Source of the DNA: Weeksellaceae bacterium
Lineage (GTDB): Bacteria; Bacteroidota; Bacteroidia; Flavobacteriales; Weeksellaceae
Assembly: GCA_028694715.1 (NCBI GenBank)
Contig: JAQVKJ010000043.1
Span: 1-8,124, forward strand
DNA length: 8,124 nucleotides
Direction: 5' to 3'
Numbering within the stretch: position 1 is the first letter of the stretch; each line of letters opens with the position of its first letter. Both the position numbers and the translations under genes were made by a program. Shown here piece after piece: positions 1 to 6,882 of the stretch. Under the pieces are notes generated by a model. The model was not told where the DNA came from. It ran no database searches and saw only the letters and a list, made by a program, of their open reading frames with translations.

Positions 1-395
1 CCTTCATGCTCATTTGTGGTGTATTGATGGTGACTTTTAGGTATGATTTGCCCTACCTCTATCTCGACAATCCAGAAGTGATTGCATTGGCGGGACAATT
101 GCTAATCATTGCCTCACTGTTCCAACTTTCTGACGGAATTCAACAGGTGACTCTCGGCGCACTCAGAGGAATGCAGGATGTGGTGATTCCTTCGGTGATA
201 ACTTTTGTTTCGTATCTGATCATTGCCCTTCCGCTTGGAATACTGCTTGCCATACATTTTAAGATGCAAGCCATCGGAATGTGGATTGGATTGTTATGTG
301 GTTTGACAATTTCTGCAATTATGTTATTTTTACGCTATCAGAAACAAACAAAAAAACTGATTTATGAAAACACCAGAATTCCTGCTTGCCGATAA
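1..395 (+). CDS. MATE family efflux transporter, C-terminal end (partial at 5' side)
   Basis: This is the last part of a multidrug and toxic compound extrusion (MATE) antiporter, an inner-membrane protein that exports cationic drugs or metabolites in exchange for Na+ or H+. The reading frame is open from base 3 and stops at TAA 393-395, so about 131 residues of a protein that is normally about 450 aa are visible. It shows three strongly hydrophobic spans. It also carries the C-terminal MATE pattern: FQLSDGIQQVTLGALRGMQD, a proline-rich membrane re-entry (IPSVITF), a P-L-G span (LIIALPLGILLAI), and GMWIGLLCGLTISA before a basic tail. An ATG at base 6 is only an internal Met; the true start lies upstream of the window. 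The last 32 bases overlap the next gene in another frame. The family is clear, but the NorM/DinF/MepA subgroup and the substrate cannot be assigned from this fragment. Confidence 0.9.
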   Translation, partial: FMLICGVLMVTFRYDLPYLYLDNPEVIALAGQLLIIASLFQLSDGIQQVTLGALRGMQDVVIPSVITFVSYLIIALPLGILLAIHFKMQAIGMWIGLLCGLTISAIMLFLRYQKQTKKLIYENTRIPACR

Positions 396-588
396 TTCCG
401 CTTATCCAGAAAAAATATTTATACTTCACACAGAATTCCCCCGCTTTCTGATGGACATAGAAACCGAAGAAATCGAATGGTTTGATGTACCTGAAGAGGA
501 AGAAGGCATTGATATTGAGGCTGAAATTGCAGAATTAATCACCAAAGCCTACCACTTTTTTGATGCTGAAATGGAAGCCTATGAGTAA
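364..588 (+). CDS. Small acidic conserved hypothetical protein (74 aa)
   Basis: A 74-aa, strongly acidic soluble protein with no signal peptide or membrane span. It starts MKTPEFLLADNS, has an aromatic/hydrophobic core (IFILHTEFPRF), then an acidic stretch (FDVPEEEEGID) and ends in a predicted helix (AELITKAYHFFDAEMEAYE). I remember similar short proteins with this N-terminus from many Bacteroidota genomes, all without a known function; that is recall, not a search. The start at 364 is preferred because the conserved-looking part begins there. The next in-frame ATG (450) would remove it. This puts the start 32 nt inside the end of the MATE gene, which suggests co-transcription and perhaps translational coupling. 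No hairpin terminator follows. Coding status is likely; function is unknown. Confidence 0.8.
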   Translation: MKTPEFLLADNSAYPEKIFILHTEFPRFLMDIETEEIEWFDVPEEEEGIDIEAEIAELITKAYHFFDAEMEAYE

Positions 589-680
589 TTTTAATAACTA
601 CGAACATAAGCCCTCTGACCCAGTTGTAAGATAATTTCACCACTCGTTACACAAGAAACCAGACGGATAGAGAATTCGCC

Positions 681-697
681 AGTCAACTCATTTGACT
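681..697. repeat. Inverted repeat AGTCAA-N5-TTGACT, possible operator
   Basis: Perfect 6-bp arms, AGTCAA at 681-686 and TTGACT at 692-697, flank a CTCAT centre in the 189-bp gap before the acyl-CoA synthetase gene. It is followed by A5 rather than T's, so it does not look like a terminator for the upstream genes. It could be a binding site for a dimeric repressor of the synthetase gene, but it ends about 27 nt upstream of the candidate -33 box, and a repeat of this length may be chance. Confidence 0.25.
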
Positions 698-724
698 AAA
701 AATTCCCATCCAGCTCGATTTCTG

Positions 725-754
725 TTTGAATAATCCGTTTTTATTTATAAATTG
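725..754 (+). promoter_or_regulatory. Candidate Bacteroidota promoter for the acyl-CoA synthetase gene
   Basis: TTTG at 725-728 is followed after 19 nt by TAAATTG at 748-754, an imperfect match to the Bacteroidota -7 box TAnnTTTG (one T is missing). Transcription would start around 760, leaving a leader of under 20 nt before the ATG at 778. The spacing is right but the -7 box is degenerate. TCTGTTTG at 721-728 is an alternative -7 box, but it lacks a well-placed -33 element. Confidence 0.35.
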
Positions 755-777
755 CTGAGGTTTTAACATTCACCACT

Positions 778-2565
778 ATGAAACTTGAACGCTTATTTGA
801 CTTTCTGGATTATCAAATGAAAAATTCTCCCCGCGAGGATAGTTTGGTTACTAAGAAAAACGGAGTTTGGGAAAAGACTTCGACCGAGGAATACATCAAC
901 AAAGCCAATGCCATCAGCCGTGGTTTTTTGAAATTGGGCATCAAACCCGGCGATAAAATTGCCGTGGCTTCATCCACCAACCGCACAGAATGGAATCTGC
1001 TCGATATCGGGATGCAGCAAATCGGAGTGGTAAGCGTGCCGGTCTATCCATCCATTTCGGCTGAAGATTATGTATATATTTTTAACGACGCAGAAGTCAA
1101 ATTTGTATTCGTCTCTGACAAAGAATTGTATGAAAAAGTCATGAATGTCAAAAGCCGGATTCCATCGCTGGTGTCCGTTTATACATTCGATGAGATTTCA
1201 GGTGTACCGAACCTTATTGAAATTTTGGATTTGGGAGCTGAAAACGGTACACAGCACGAAGTAGAATCCATCAAAAATCAAATCAAAACCGATGATTTGG
1301 TCACGCTGATTTATACTTCGGGAACCACAGGAAGGCCAAAGGGAGTGATGCTCAGTCATGCCAACATCGTTTCAAATGTCATAGCAAGCAATCCGAGGGT
1401 ACCGAAGTTCCCTTCTGACAAGCCCAAGGCGCTGAGTTTTCTTCCGATTTGTCACATCTTTGAAAGAATGCTGATTTATCTCTATACCTACAACGGCATC
1501 GGGATTTACTATGCTGAAAATCTGGAAACCATAGGTGACAATCTCAAGGAAGTCCATCCACATGTGATGACTGTGGTGCCAAGACTGGCAGAGAAAGTCT
1601 ATGCTAAGATTTATGACAAAGGAGCTTCGGCAGGCGGGCTCAAAACCAAAATTTTTATGTGGGCGCTTCGTTTGGTAGAAAATTACGAGCCTTATGGTAG
1701 CAAAAATATCGGTTGGACACTGAAACACAAAATCGCAGATGCAATTGTTTTCAAGAAGTGGCGCGAAGGAGTGGGCGGCAATCTCACCTGTATGGTTTCG
1801 GGCAGTGCTTCACTTTCATCAAGACTGAACCGTGTATTCTGGGGGGCAGGAATTCCTATACTGGAAGGATACGGGTTGACCGAAACTTCTCCTGTATGTA
1901 CGGTCAACGAAATGAGCCAATCAGGTTTTGGCATTGGCACAGTCGGGAAACCCATTGACGGAGTTGAAGTCAAAATAGCCGAGGACGGCGAGATATTGAT
2001 CAAAGGTCCCAATGTCATGCTCGGTTATTACAAACAACCCGAGAAAACACAGGAGGTGATGACCGAAGACGGTTATTTCAAAACCGGTGACATCGGAGCT
2101 TTTGAGAACGGTCTGTTGAAAATCACAGACAGAAAAAAGGAAATTTTCAAAACTTCTGGCGGGAAGTACATTGCGCCACAAATCATCGAAACCGACTTCA
2201 AACAATCGAGATTCATTGAACAATTGATGGTCATTGGTGAAAACGAAAAGATGCCTTGCGCATTTATTCAGCCCAGTTTTGAGAACATTGAATCTTGGGC
2301 AAAGGAAAACGATATTAGTCTTCCAGCTTCAAGAGAGGAAATGGTCAAGGACAAAAGGGTCAATGAGCTGATTCAAGGAGAAATCGACCGACACAATAAA
2401 TCACTCGGTCACTGGGAAACCGTCAAATTGTTCAGACTGACACCTGACGAATGGTCCATAGACGGCGGTCATCTCACCCCGACCCTGAAGCTCAAAAGGA
2501 GAATCATCATGGAAAAATACAAAGAGTTATACAAAGAGATGTATGGCCACTACAAGGGAGAATGA
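778..2565 (+). CDS. Long-chain fatty acid--CoA ligase (AMP-dependent acyl-CoA synthetase)
   Basis: A complete 595-aa member of the ANL adenylating superfamily. It activates long-chain fatty acids with ATP to acyl-AMP and then to acyl-CoA, feeding phospholipid synthesis or beta-oxidation, in the cytosol or at the inner membrane face. The ATP-binding P-loop YTSGTTGRPKG is at residues 179-189, YGLTET (adenine/acyl-AMP binding) at 365-370, the TGD ribose-binding aspartate motif near 436-438, and the hinge plus fatty-acyl signature DRKKEIFKTSGGKYIAPQ at 451-468. The C-terminal TPTLKLKR at 567-574 should carry the adenylation lysine (K571 by analogy). Length and the central insert (ENLETIGDNLKEVHPHVMT) fit the eukaryote-like ACSL/FAA class common in Bacteroidota better than the 561-aa E. 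coli FadD. The gene stands alone on its strand between a weak promoter and a shared terminator. The exact chain-length preference is not visible. Confidence 0.95.
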   Translation: MKLERLFDFLDYQMKNSPREDSLVTKKNGVWEKTSTEEYINKANAISRGFLKLGIKPGDKIAVASSTNRTEWNLLDIGMQQIGVVSVPVYPSISAEDYVYIFNDAEVKFVFVSDKELYEKVMNVKSRIPSLVSVYTFDEISGVPNLIEILDLGAENGTQHEVESIKNQIKTDDLVTLIYTSGTTGRPKGVMLSHANIVSNVIASNPRVPKFPSDKPKALSFLPICHIFERMLIYLYTYNGIGIYYAENLETIGDNLKEVHPHVMTVVPRLAEKVYAKIYDKGASAGGLKTKIFMWALRLVENYEPYGSKNIGWTLKHKIADAIVFKKWREGVGGNLTCMVSGSASLSSRLNRVFWGAGIPILEGYGLTETSPVCTVNEMSQSGFGIGTVGKPIDGVEVKIAEDGEILIKGPNVMLGYYKQPEKTQEVMTEDGYFKTGDIGAFENGLLKITDRKKEIFKTSGGKYIAPQIIETDFKQSRFIEQLMVIGENEKMPCAFIQPSFENIESWAKENDISLPASREEMVKDKRVNELIQGEIDRHNKSLGHWETVKLFRLTPDEWSIDGGHLTPTLKLKRRIIMEKYKELYKEMYGHYKGE

Positions 2566-2616
2566 GTCCAGAAGTCTAAGCCCAAATCTTTAGTGCAAAA
2601 ATCACAGCAAATAAAA

Positions 2617-2640
2617 AAAGTCCGGATTTCTCCGGACTTT
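2617..2640 (-). terminator. Intrinsic terminator between convergent genes, best for rpmE2
   Basis: A perfect 10-bp inverted repeat, AAAGTCCGGA / TCCGGACTTT, with a 4-nt loop. Read on the minus strand the loop is GAAA (a GNRA tetraloop) and the 3' arm runs into a seven-T tract (CTTTTTTTAT), an ideal rho-independent terminator 25 nt after the L31 stop codon. Read on the plus strand the hairpin ends in CTTTAAATT, so it could also stop the acyl-CoA synthetase transcript, but less efficiently. Confidence 0.9.
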
Positions 2641-2664
2641 AAATTATGAACAAATTATAAAATC

Positions 2665-2916
2665 TTATTTTTTCAAATCACCGTATTTTCTTCTGAACTT
2701 GTCAACGCGACCCGCGGTATCTACAAGTTTCATTTTACCGGTATAAAAAGGGTGAGAAGTGTTTGAAATCTCCATTTTCACCAACGGATATTCCACACCG
2801 TCCACGACCATGGTGTCTTTGGTTTCGGCGGTAGAACGACAAATAAAAAACTCATCATTACTCATGTCTTTGAAAGCCACCAGTCTGTAATTTTCAGGAT
2901 GAATATCTTTTTTCAT
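2665..2916 (-). CDS. rpmE2: 50S ribosomal protein L31 type B
   Basis: An 83-aa ribosomal protein of the large subunit, in the inter-subunit bridge region. It is the zinc-independent (type B, C-minus) form. It begins MKKDIHPENYRLVAFKD, contains FICRSTAETKDT, EISNTSHPFYTGK and a basic end GRVDKFRRKYGD, and has one cysteine only, lacking the CxxC pair of the zinc-binding type. Length fits the type B family (80-90 aa). The start is the last of three overlapping ATGAAATGA-like starts. The two upstream ATGs (2926 and 2921) each read Met-Lys-stop, so only the ATG at 2914-2916 gives the protein. A good promoter lies just upstream and a strong terminator just downstream, so it can be a single-gene unit, although no terminator separates it from the upstream membrane-protein operon. 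Confidence 0.96.
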   Translation of the reverse strand: MKKDIHPENYRLVAFKDMSNDEFFICRSTAETKDTMVVDGVEYPLVKMEISNTSHPFYTGKMKLVDTAGRVDKFRRKYGDLKK

Positions 2917-2936
2917 TTCATTTCATTTTCGGTGTG

Positions 2937-2965
2937 CAAAGATAATTATTGTTTTCAGAAACAAA
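2937..2965 (-). promoter_or_regulatory. Bacteroidota-type promoter of rpmE2
   Basis: On the minus strand, TTTG (2965-2962) is followed after 17 nt by TATCTTTG (2944-2937), an exact match to the Bacteroidota -7 box TAnnTTTG at a permitted distance. Predicted transcription start is near 2930, giving a leader of about 15 nt. The -33 box begins only 12 bp past the stop codon of the upstream membrane-protein gene, so L31 can be expressed independently of that operon. Confidence 0.65.
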
Positions 2966-2976
2966 AAACTTTTTGA

Positions 2977-5589
2977 CTAATTATTTCTCAGTCTTTTCAG
3001 AAGCTTAAAACCACCTCCGATAATGAGCAAAACAAAAATCACATTGAATGTCAGTGTCATTGATTTTGCGGTTTGAATGATTTGTGGTTTAAACTCCATC
3101 ACCACTTGTTTGTCGCCTTTTTTTAGTTGTACTGCACGCAAGAAATAGTTCGCTTTCAACAATGGCCGTTCTTCACCGTCCACGCTCACTGTCCAGCCGT
3201 GCGGATAATAAATTTCAGAAAAGACCGCAAGCCCCGGCGACCGAACATCGGCCTGATAAGTCAAACGGTCAGGACGGTATTCCTTCAGACCAATGACTGA
3301 CAACGCAGCTTCCTGACTGGTTTCTACTTGGTCTTTCAGCTGGCTGTTCAGCACTACGGTTTTTGACAAATCCACATCTTTGAGTGCCAGAATTTCGTCG
3401 TTCGTGTTGTCTGCCCATTTGATATCGGTCGCCATCCAGACATTGCCGTATGCATTGTCGTTGAGTTCCACCATCGGGCTGCGCGGGCTGCCCTGAATCA
3501 GGTATTTGGTATTGAGTAAATTCAGAATGCTTTCCTTGTTGGCCGGAGAAATTCCCAGCTGATTGGCGTGCTCTGAGCCAGAAAAATACAAATCGATAAT
3601 GTCCTGGTAATTTCTGAGTTTGGCTCCATGGTAGCCCCCAACCGAATGTGCAAAATACGAAACGGTCGCATCATTGAATGGGCTGAAGACATTGTCAAAA
3701 ACCCTATAAACCGAGGGGTCTGCCTTTCTCAGGCTGTCCAGTGTGTTATTGAAGGGGACTTTGTAGGCGATGCCCGCCAGTGAATAATTCTCGGCTGCTC
3801 CTTGTTGTAGTTTTGTGGAAAGCTGTGTGGGGAATGGATTTTCCACAAACATTTTGTCAACAAAATTGTTTTCGTTCAAATAGCGTTTGTCCACTTGCCA
3901 GCCATCAATAAACGCCAACGCAGCAATGCCGAGTACCAACACCAGGCTGTTTTTAATTTTTTTATTCAGATGTAAAAACAACAAGCCCCAGGTCAGCATC
4001 ACAAAAATCATTGTTCGCAGTGTGTCTGCTTTGAAAAGTGCGATTCTGTCTTGTCTGAGTGCATTGTTGATATTGTTGAGTACAGTGTCCCAGATGCCAT
4101 ATGCCTGTTGGTTGTTTTCTCTGATGAACTGCATGATTTGTTGTTGGCTGAGCTGGTCATATTCGGTGGTAAACGAAAAAAGGCTTCCGCCGAGTAGATA
4201 AAACAAAATCAACAAGGCCAGCACTCCACCACCTGCATAGAAAAGAATTTTCTTTTTGAATTCGTCAGAAAGTTCGGCATCCTTCACAAACACAAATAGG
4301 CAGAGGGCTGCAAGTAGTGGCATAGTAAATTCAGCCATGACCAACATGGAAGAAACCGCCCTGAATTTGTTGTAAAAGGGGAAGTAGTCAATCATGAAAT
4401 CAGTGAGAAAAGCGAAGTTCTTACCCCAAGCCAAAACAATGCTTAGTAGGGTGGCTGCAAGTAACCACCATTTGTATTTTGACCATTTGTTTTTGACCAA
4501 AAACAGTCCGAGAAAGAAAAGAAAAACCACAACCGCACCTTGATAGGCCGGCCCCGAGGTACCGGGCTGTTCACCCCAATAGGTGGATGCGGGCGAAGAA
4601 ACGATGTATTCGAAGAGCTGGGCGTTGAAATCATCGGTCAGGTCCACAACGAATTGCTGTTTTTGTAATTCGGCGATGTAATTTTTTAGTTGGTCTTCAT
4701 CCGACTGACTGCTCCCTCCCATGAAGTTAGGAATAAACAGGTTAAAGGTTTCTAATTTCCCATAACTCCAGTGAGTGATATATTCATGGTTCAGACCTTT
4801 GGTATTTTCCTGCATCAACGACATTTCGGTTTTGCCACGGGTGGTTTCTTTGCTGTATTCTATGGTAGAAAGTAAACGACCGGAGTTCATACCCACTCCA
4901 ATCAGACAGGCACCAACGAGCAATCCAGTAGAAATTAAGAATGGTTTGATTTCTTTGGATTTAAATGCGCTGAACAATTCAATCACAAAGAAAACCAACA
5001 TCACCAAAAACAGATAGTACGACATCTGCGGATGATTGGCTGACAATTCCAATCCCATGAAAAGGGCGGTCATCAAAAAACCGAGTATGTACTTCTTCTG
5101 ATAAAGCAGTAAAATTCCTGCCACCAAGGGCGCAAAATAAGCGATGGCATGAACTTTTGAGTTGTGTCCCGCGCCTATGATAATGAAGTAATAAGCACCC
5201 AGCGCAAAAAAAATCGAGCCAGTCAGAGCGTACTTCCAGTTTTTGAAAACCACCATGCCAAGGATAAAAAACCCTGCAAAGAGCAGAAATATGTAATCGG
5301 CCGGCCGAGGAAGGAATCTGAAGAAGTGGTCGATGGATTTCACCATGTCGTAATCATAGGCAGCACCGGTTTGATAGGTCGGCATGCCACCAAACATTGC
5401 GTTTGACCAGTAGATATTCTCGCCAGTTTGGGCTTCAAAAATTTTCATCTCCTCTGCACTTCCGCGGTAATTCACTATGTCTGGCTGAAGAATTGAGTCG
5501 CCCGACAAAACCGGAGAACAATAAATCAGTGCGAGTATTGCCATCAGCAATAGCGAAAGAATACTGAAAACAAGGTTTTTATTTTTCAT
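2977..5589 (-). CDS. YfhO family polytopic membrane protein (870 aa)
   Basis: A large integral membrane protein resembling the YfhO family (Pfam bacterial membrane protein YfhO), whose members have a glycosyltransferase GT-C-like architecture and are linked in Firmicutes to modifying cell-surface polymers with sugars. The Bacteroidota members have no established role known to me. About 13 hydrophobic spans lie between residues 6 and 565. Family-like loops include WSNAMFGGMPTYQTG (61-75), GAGHNSKVHAIAYFAP (139-154) and ELSANHPQMSYY (181-192). A large extracytoplasmic part (about 566-840) has YFAHSVGGYHGAKLRNYQD (645-663), NTKYLI, and a beta-rich ending GWTVSVDG...LKANYFLRAVQL. A final span (846-863) precedes a basic tail. 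I place the start at ATG 5587-5589, after a purine-rich run. An in-frame TTG at 5610 would add seven mostly basic residues. The start overlaps the preceding small gene by 11 nt, so the two are probably translationally coupled. No terminator follows the stop. Confidence 0.87.
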   Translation of the reverse strand: MKNKNLVFSILSLLLMAILALIYCSPVLSGDSILQPDIVNYRGSAEEMKIFEAQTGENIYWSNAMFGGMPTYQTGAAYDYDMVKSIDHFFRFLPRPADYIFLLFAGFFILGMVVFKNWKYALTGSIFFALGAYYFIIIGAGHNSKVHAIAYFAPLVAGILLLYQKKYILGFLMTALFMGLELSANHPQMSYYLFLVMLVFFVIELFSAFKSKEIKPFLISTGLLVGACLIGVGMNSGRLLSTIEYSKETTRGKTEMSLMQENTKGLNHEYITHWSYGKLETFNLFIPNFMGGSSQSDEDQLKNYIAELQKQQFVVDLTDDFNAQLFEYIVSSPASTYWGEQPGTSGPAYQGAVVVFLFFLGLFLVKNKWSKYKWWLLAATLLSIVLAWGKNFAFLTDFMIDYFPFYNKFRAVSSMLVMAEFTMPLLAALCLFVFVKDAELSDEFKKKILFYAGGGVLALLILFYLLGGSLFSFTTEYDQLSQQQIMQFIRENNQQAYGIWDTVLNNINNALRQDRIALFKADTLRTMIFVMLTWGLLFLHLNKKIKNSLVLVLGIAALAFIDGWQVDKRYLNENNFVDKMFVENPFPTQLSTKLQQGAAENYSLAGIAYKVPFNNTLDSLRKADPSVYRVFDNVFSPFNDATVSYFAHSVGGYHGAKLRNYQDIIDLYFSGSEHANQLGISPANKESILNLLNTKYLIQGSPRSPMVELNDNAYGNVWMATDIKWADNTNDEILALKDVDLSKTVVLNSQLKDQVETSQEAALSVIGLKEYRPDRLTYQADVRSPGLAVFSEIYYPHGWTVSVDGEERPLLKANYFLRAVQLKKGDKQVVMEFKPQIIQTAKSMTLTFNVIFVLLIIGGGFKLLKRLRNN

Positions 5590-5797
5590 CTTTTTCTTTC
5601 TCTTCTTCAATAATTTCGTAGTCCACAGTATCCGCTTCGATATTGAATTTGGGCCGTTCGTACGAAGTTTTTCTATCGTAGCTGTCCGTTCGCATTTCGT
5701 TGCGTTTGGCCGAAGGTTTCGGACTCAGCAGACGGTTGATGAATCTTATGATTAGATAAGCTGCAGCGAAATACAGCAGGAATTTAAAAAAACTCAT
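5579..5797 (-). CDS. Small single-span membrane protein, possibly DUF4834-like (72 aa)
   Basis: A 72-aa protein with one N-terminal membrane helix (about residues 4-24, FFKFLLYFAAAYLIIRFI), a basic, hydrophilic middle (KPSAKRNEMRTDSYDRKTS) and a very acidic end (DYEIIEEEKEKDEK). No lipobox or cleavage site is visible, so it is probably an anchored inner-membrane protein; by positive charge after the span (R, K) the tail is likely cytoplasmic. The plan of one span plus a charged tail ending in a V-D-Y-E-type motif recalls DUF4834 proteins of Bacteroidota, but I cannot confirm the family. It is the middle gene of the operon: it starts 1 nt after the lipoprotein stop and overlaps the YfhO-like gene by 11 nt. 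Position and size fit an assembly or regulatory partner of the YfhO-like protein, which is inference. Confidence 0.75.
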   Translation of the reverse strand: MSFFKFLLYFAAAYLIIRFINRLLSPKPSAKRNEMRTDSYDRKTSYERPKFNIEADTVDYEIIEEEKEKDEK

Positions 5798-5798
5798 T

Positions 5799-6863
5799 TT
5801 AATTGACTGTTGTTATAATGGTTTGCGTTCCAGAGTCTGTTTCCTTTTGGTCTCCTTTTGAATAGACGGTATTCACATTTTCGGTTTTAGTGATTTTGGC
5901 TTTGCTGATCCATCCAGTTTCAAAGTCCAAAGACACACTTCCGTTCACTGTGGCTTTGTTTTGTATTTGCATGGTGATCCCCGAATTTTGATCGGTTTGT
6001 GAGCTGCTTACATTTTGTGTTCCTTTGACCTCAATCACTGCTTTTCCGTCCTTAATTTCCTTAAAAGTCCTGCTGACATTTGCTTGGCCTTTGACCGGTC
6101 CTTCATTGATGTTCTGGCTGTCTTCCCACTTCTCGCCCACTTTCAAGCTTTTGTCCGGGAAAATATTGAGTGATTCTTCGAACTGAGCAGCAATGGCCTC
6201 ACGGCTCAGTGAATAGTCGAGCATTTCTTTGATTTGCTTTTGTTCCTCGGCATTGAATTCCGATTTTATTTTTGACATAACATTGTTGATGATTTTGTCA
6301 AGCCCTGTGACTGAATGTACTTTCCCTTTGTTGTCCATCACAAGATTAAAATCTTCACCGGTAACCGCTTTGTAAATCACCCAGCTGTCAGCCACTTGTT
6401 GGTCTGTGGGTTTGGGCAGACTGGTATCATAGCCGATTGATTCATTTCCCATTCTTGAATTTTCTGCAAATTTGTTAAAAGTTGCTTTGATGGTAAACTG
6501 GTTGTTGTTGACATCTTCCACAAAATAATCAAAAACCACTGTGCGTGAAGACTGAAGCCTCATATTGTTGCCGTTTGAATTCATGTTCTGGTCCATATTG
6601 ATTACCAACTGAAATGGATAAGTCTGTCCTTTTTTTAGATTGTATCTGAAGGTGTAACTCTCGTCTTCATTTTTTTGGAGAGCTGTTTCCTCATTTGATT
6701 CAACAGTTTCCATAGTCACCAGGTTTGAATTTCCGTTGAGTGAATCCGTTACTTCCACCCTTGCTTTTTCTTCATCTTTATTTGCAGTATTTGCTTGCTG
6801 TTCATCTTTCTTGCAGGCCGCCATCAGTACAACCGAAAACAGCAATAGGGTAATTTTCTTCAT
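5799..6863 (-). CDS. Lipoprotein, DUF6263-like (354 aa)
   Basis: A secreted, lipid-anchored protein. The N-terminus MKKITLLLFSVVLMAAC is a signal peptide with lipobox LMAAC, lipidated at Cys17. The residues after the Cys (KKDEQ) are a lysine pair followed by acidic residues, similar to the lipoprotein export signal that sends Bacteroidota lipoproteins to the cell surface. Residues 18-68 form an acidic, low-complexity linker. From about 70 the folded part begins: YTFRYNLKKGQTYPFQL, a strand-rich region ending FDYFVEDV, then GYDTSLP, LVMDNKGKVHSVTGLDKII (174-192), a helical stretch with EMLDYSLSRE, SLKVGEKWED, and repeated strands to the C-terminus. This layout resembles DUF6263 proteins of Bacteroidota, which have no known function; the name is from memory. 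It is the first gene of the operon. The start ATG is set by the signal peptide. Confidence 0.87.
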   Translation of the reverse strand: MKKITLLLFSVVLMAACKKDEQQANTANKDEEKARVEVTDSLNGNSNLVTMETVESNEETALQKNEDESYTFRYNLKKGQTYPFQLVINMDQNMNSNGNNMRLQSSRTVVFDYFVEDVNNNQFTIKATFNKFAENSRMGNESIGYDTSLPKPTDQQVADSWVIYKAVTGEDFNLVMDNKGKVHSVTGLDKIINNVMSKIKSEFNAEEQKQIKEMLDYSLSREAIAAQFEESLNIFPDKSLKVGEKWEDSQNINEGPVKGQANVSRTFKEIKDGKAVIEVKGTQNVSSSQTDQNSGITMQIQNKATVNGSVSLDFETGWISKAKITKTENVNTVYSKGDQKETDSGTQTIITTVN

Positions 6864-6882
6864 TCGGTTTTTAAATTTGGGG

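Noticed and set aside
589..777. Possible small RNA, riboswitch or degraded gene in the gap before the acyl-CoA synthetase gene
   Set aside because: No multi-stem structure, T-tract terminator or coding remnant was recognised; only the inverted repeat and a weak promoter candidate stand out.
1372..2223. Open frames on the minus strand inside the acyl-CoA synthetase gene (1372-1728, 1692-2018, 1921-2223)
   Set aside because: They lie opposite a clear, complete enzyme, show no family pattern or leader, and overlap one another; they are frame shadows.
3887..5406. Open frames on the plus strand (3887-4201, 4775-5017, 5164-5406) inside the YfhO-like gene
   Set aside because: They are antisense to a continuous 870-aa membrane protein, with compositions expected from complementing hydrophobic codons, and have no promoter or recognisable domain.
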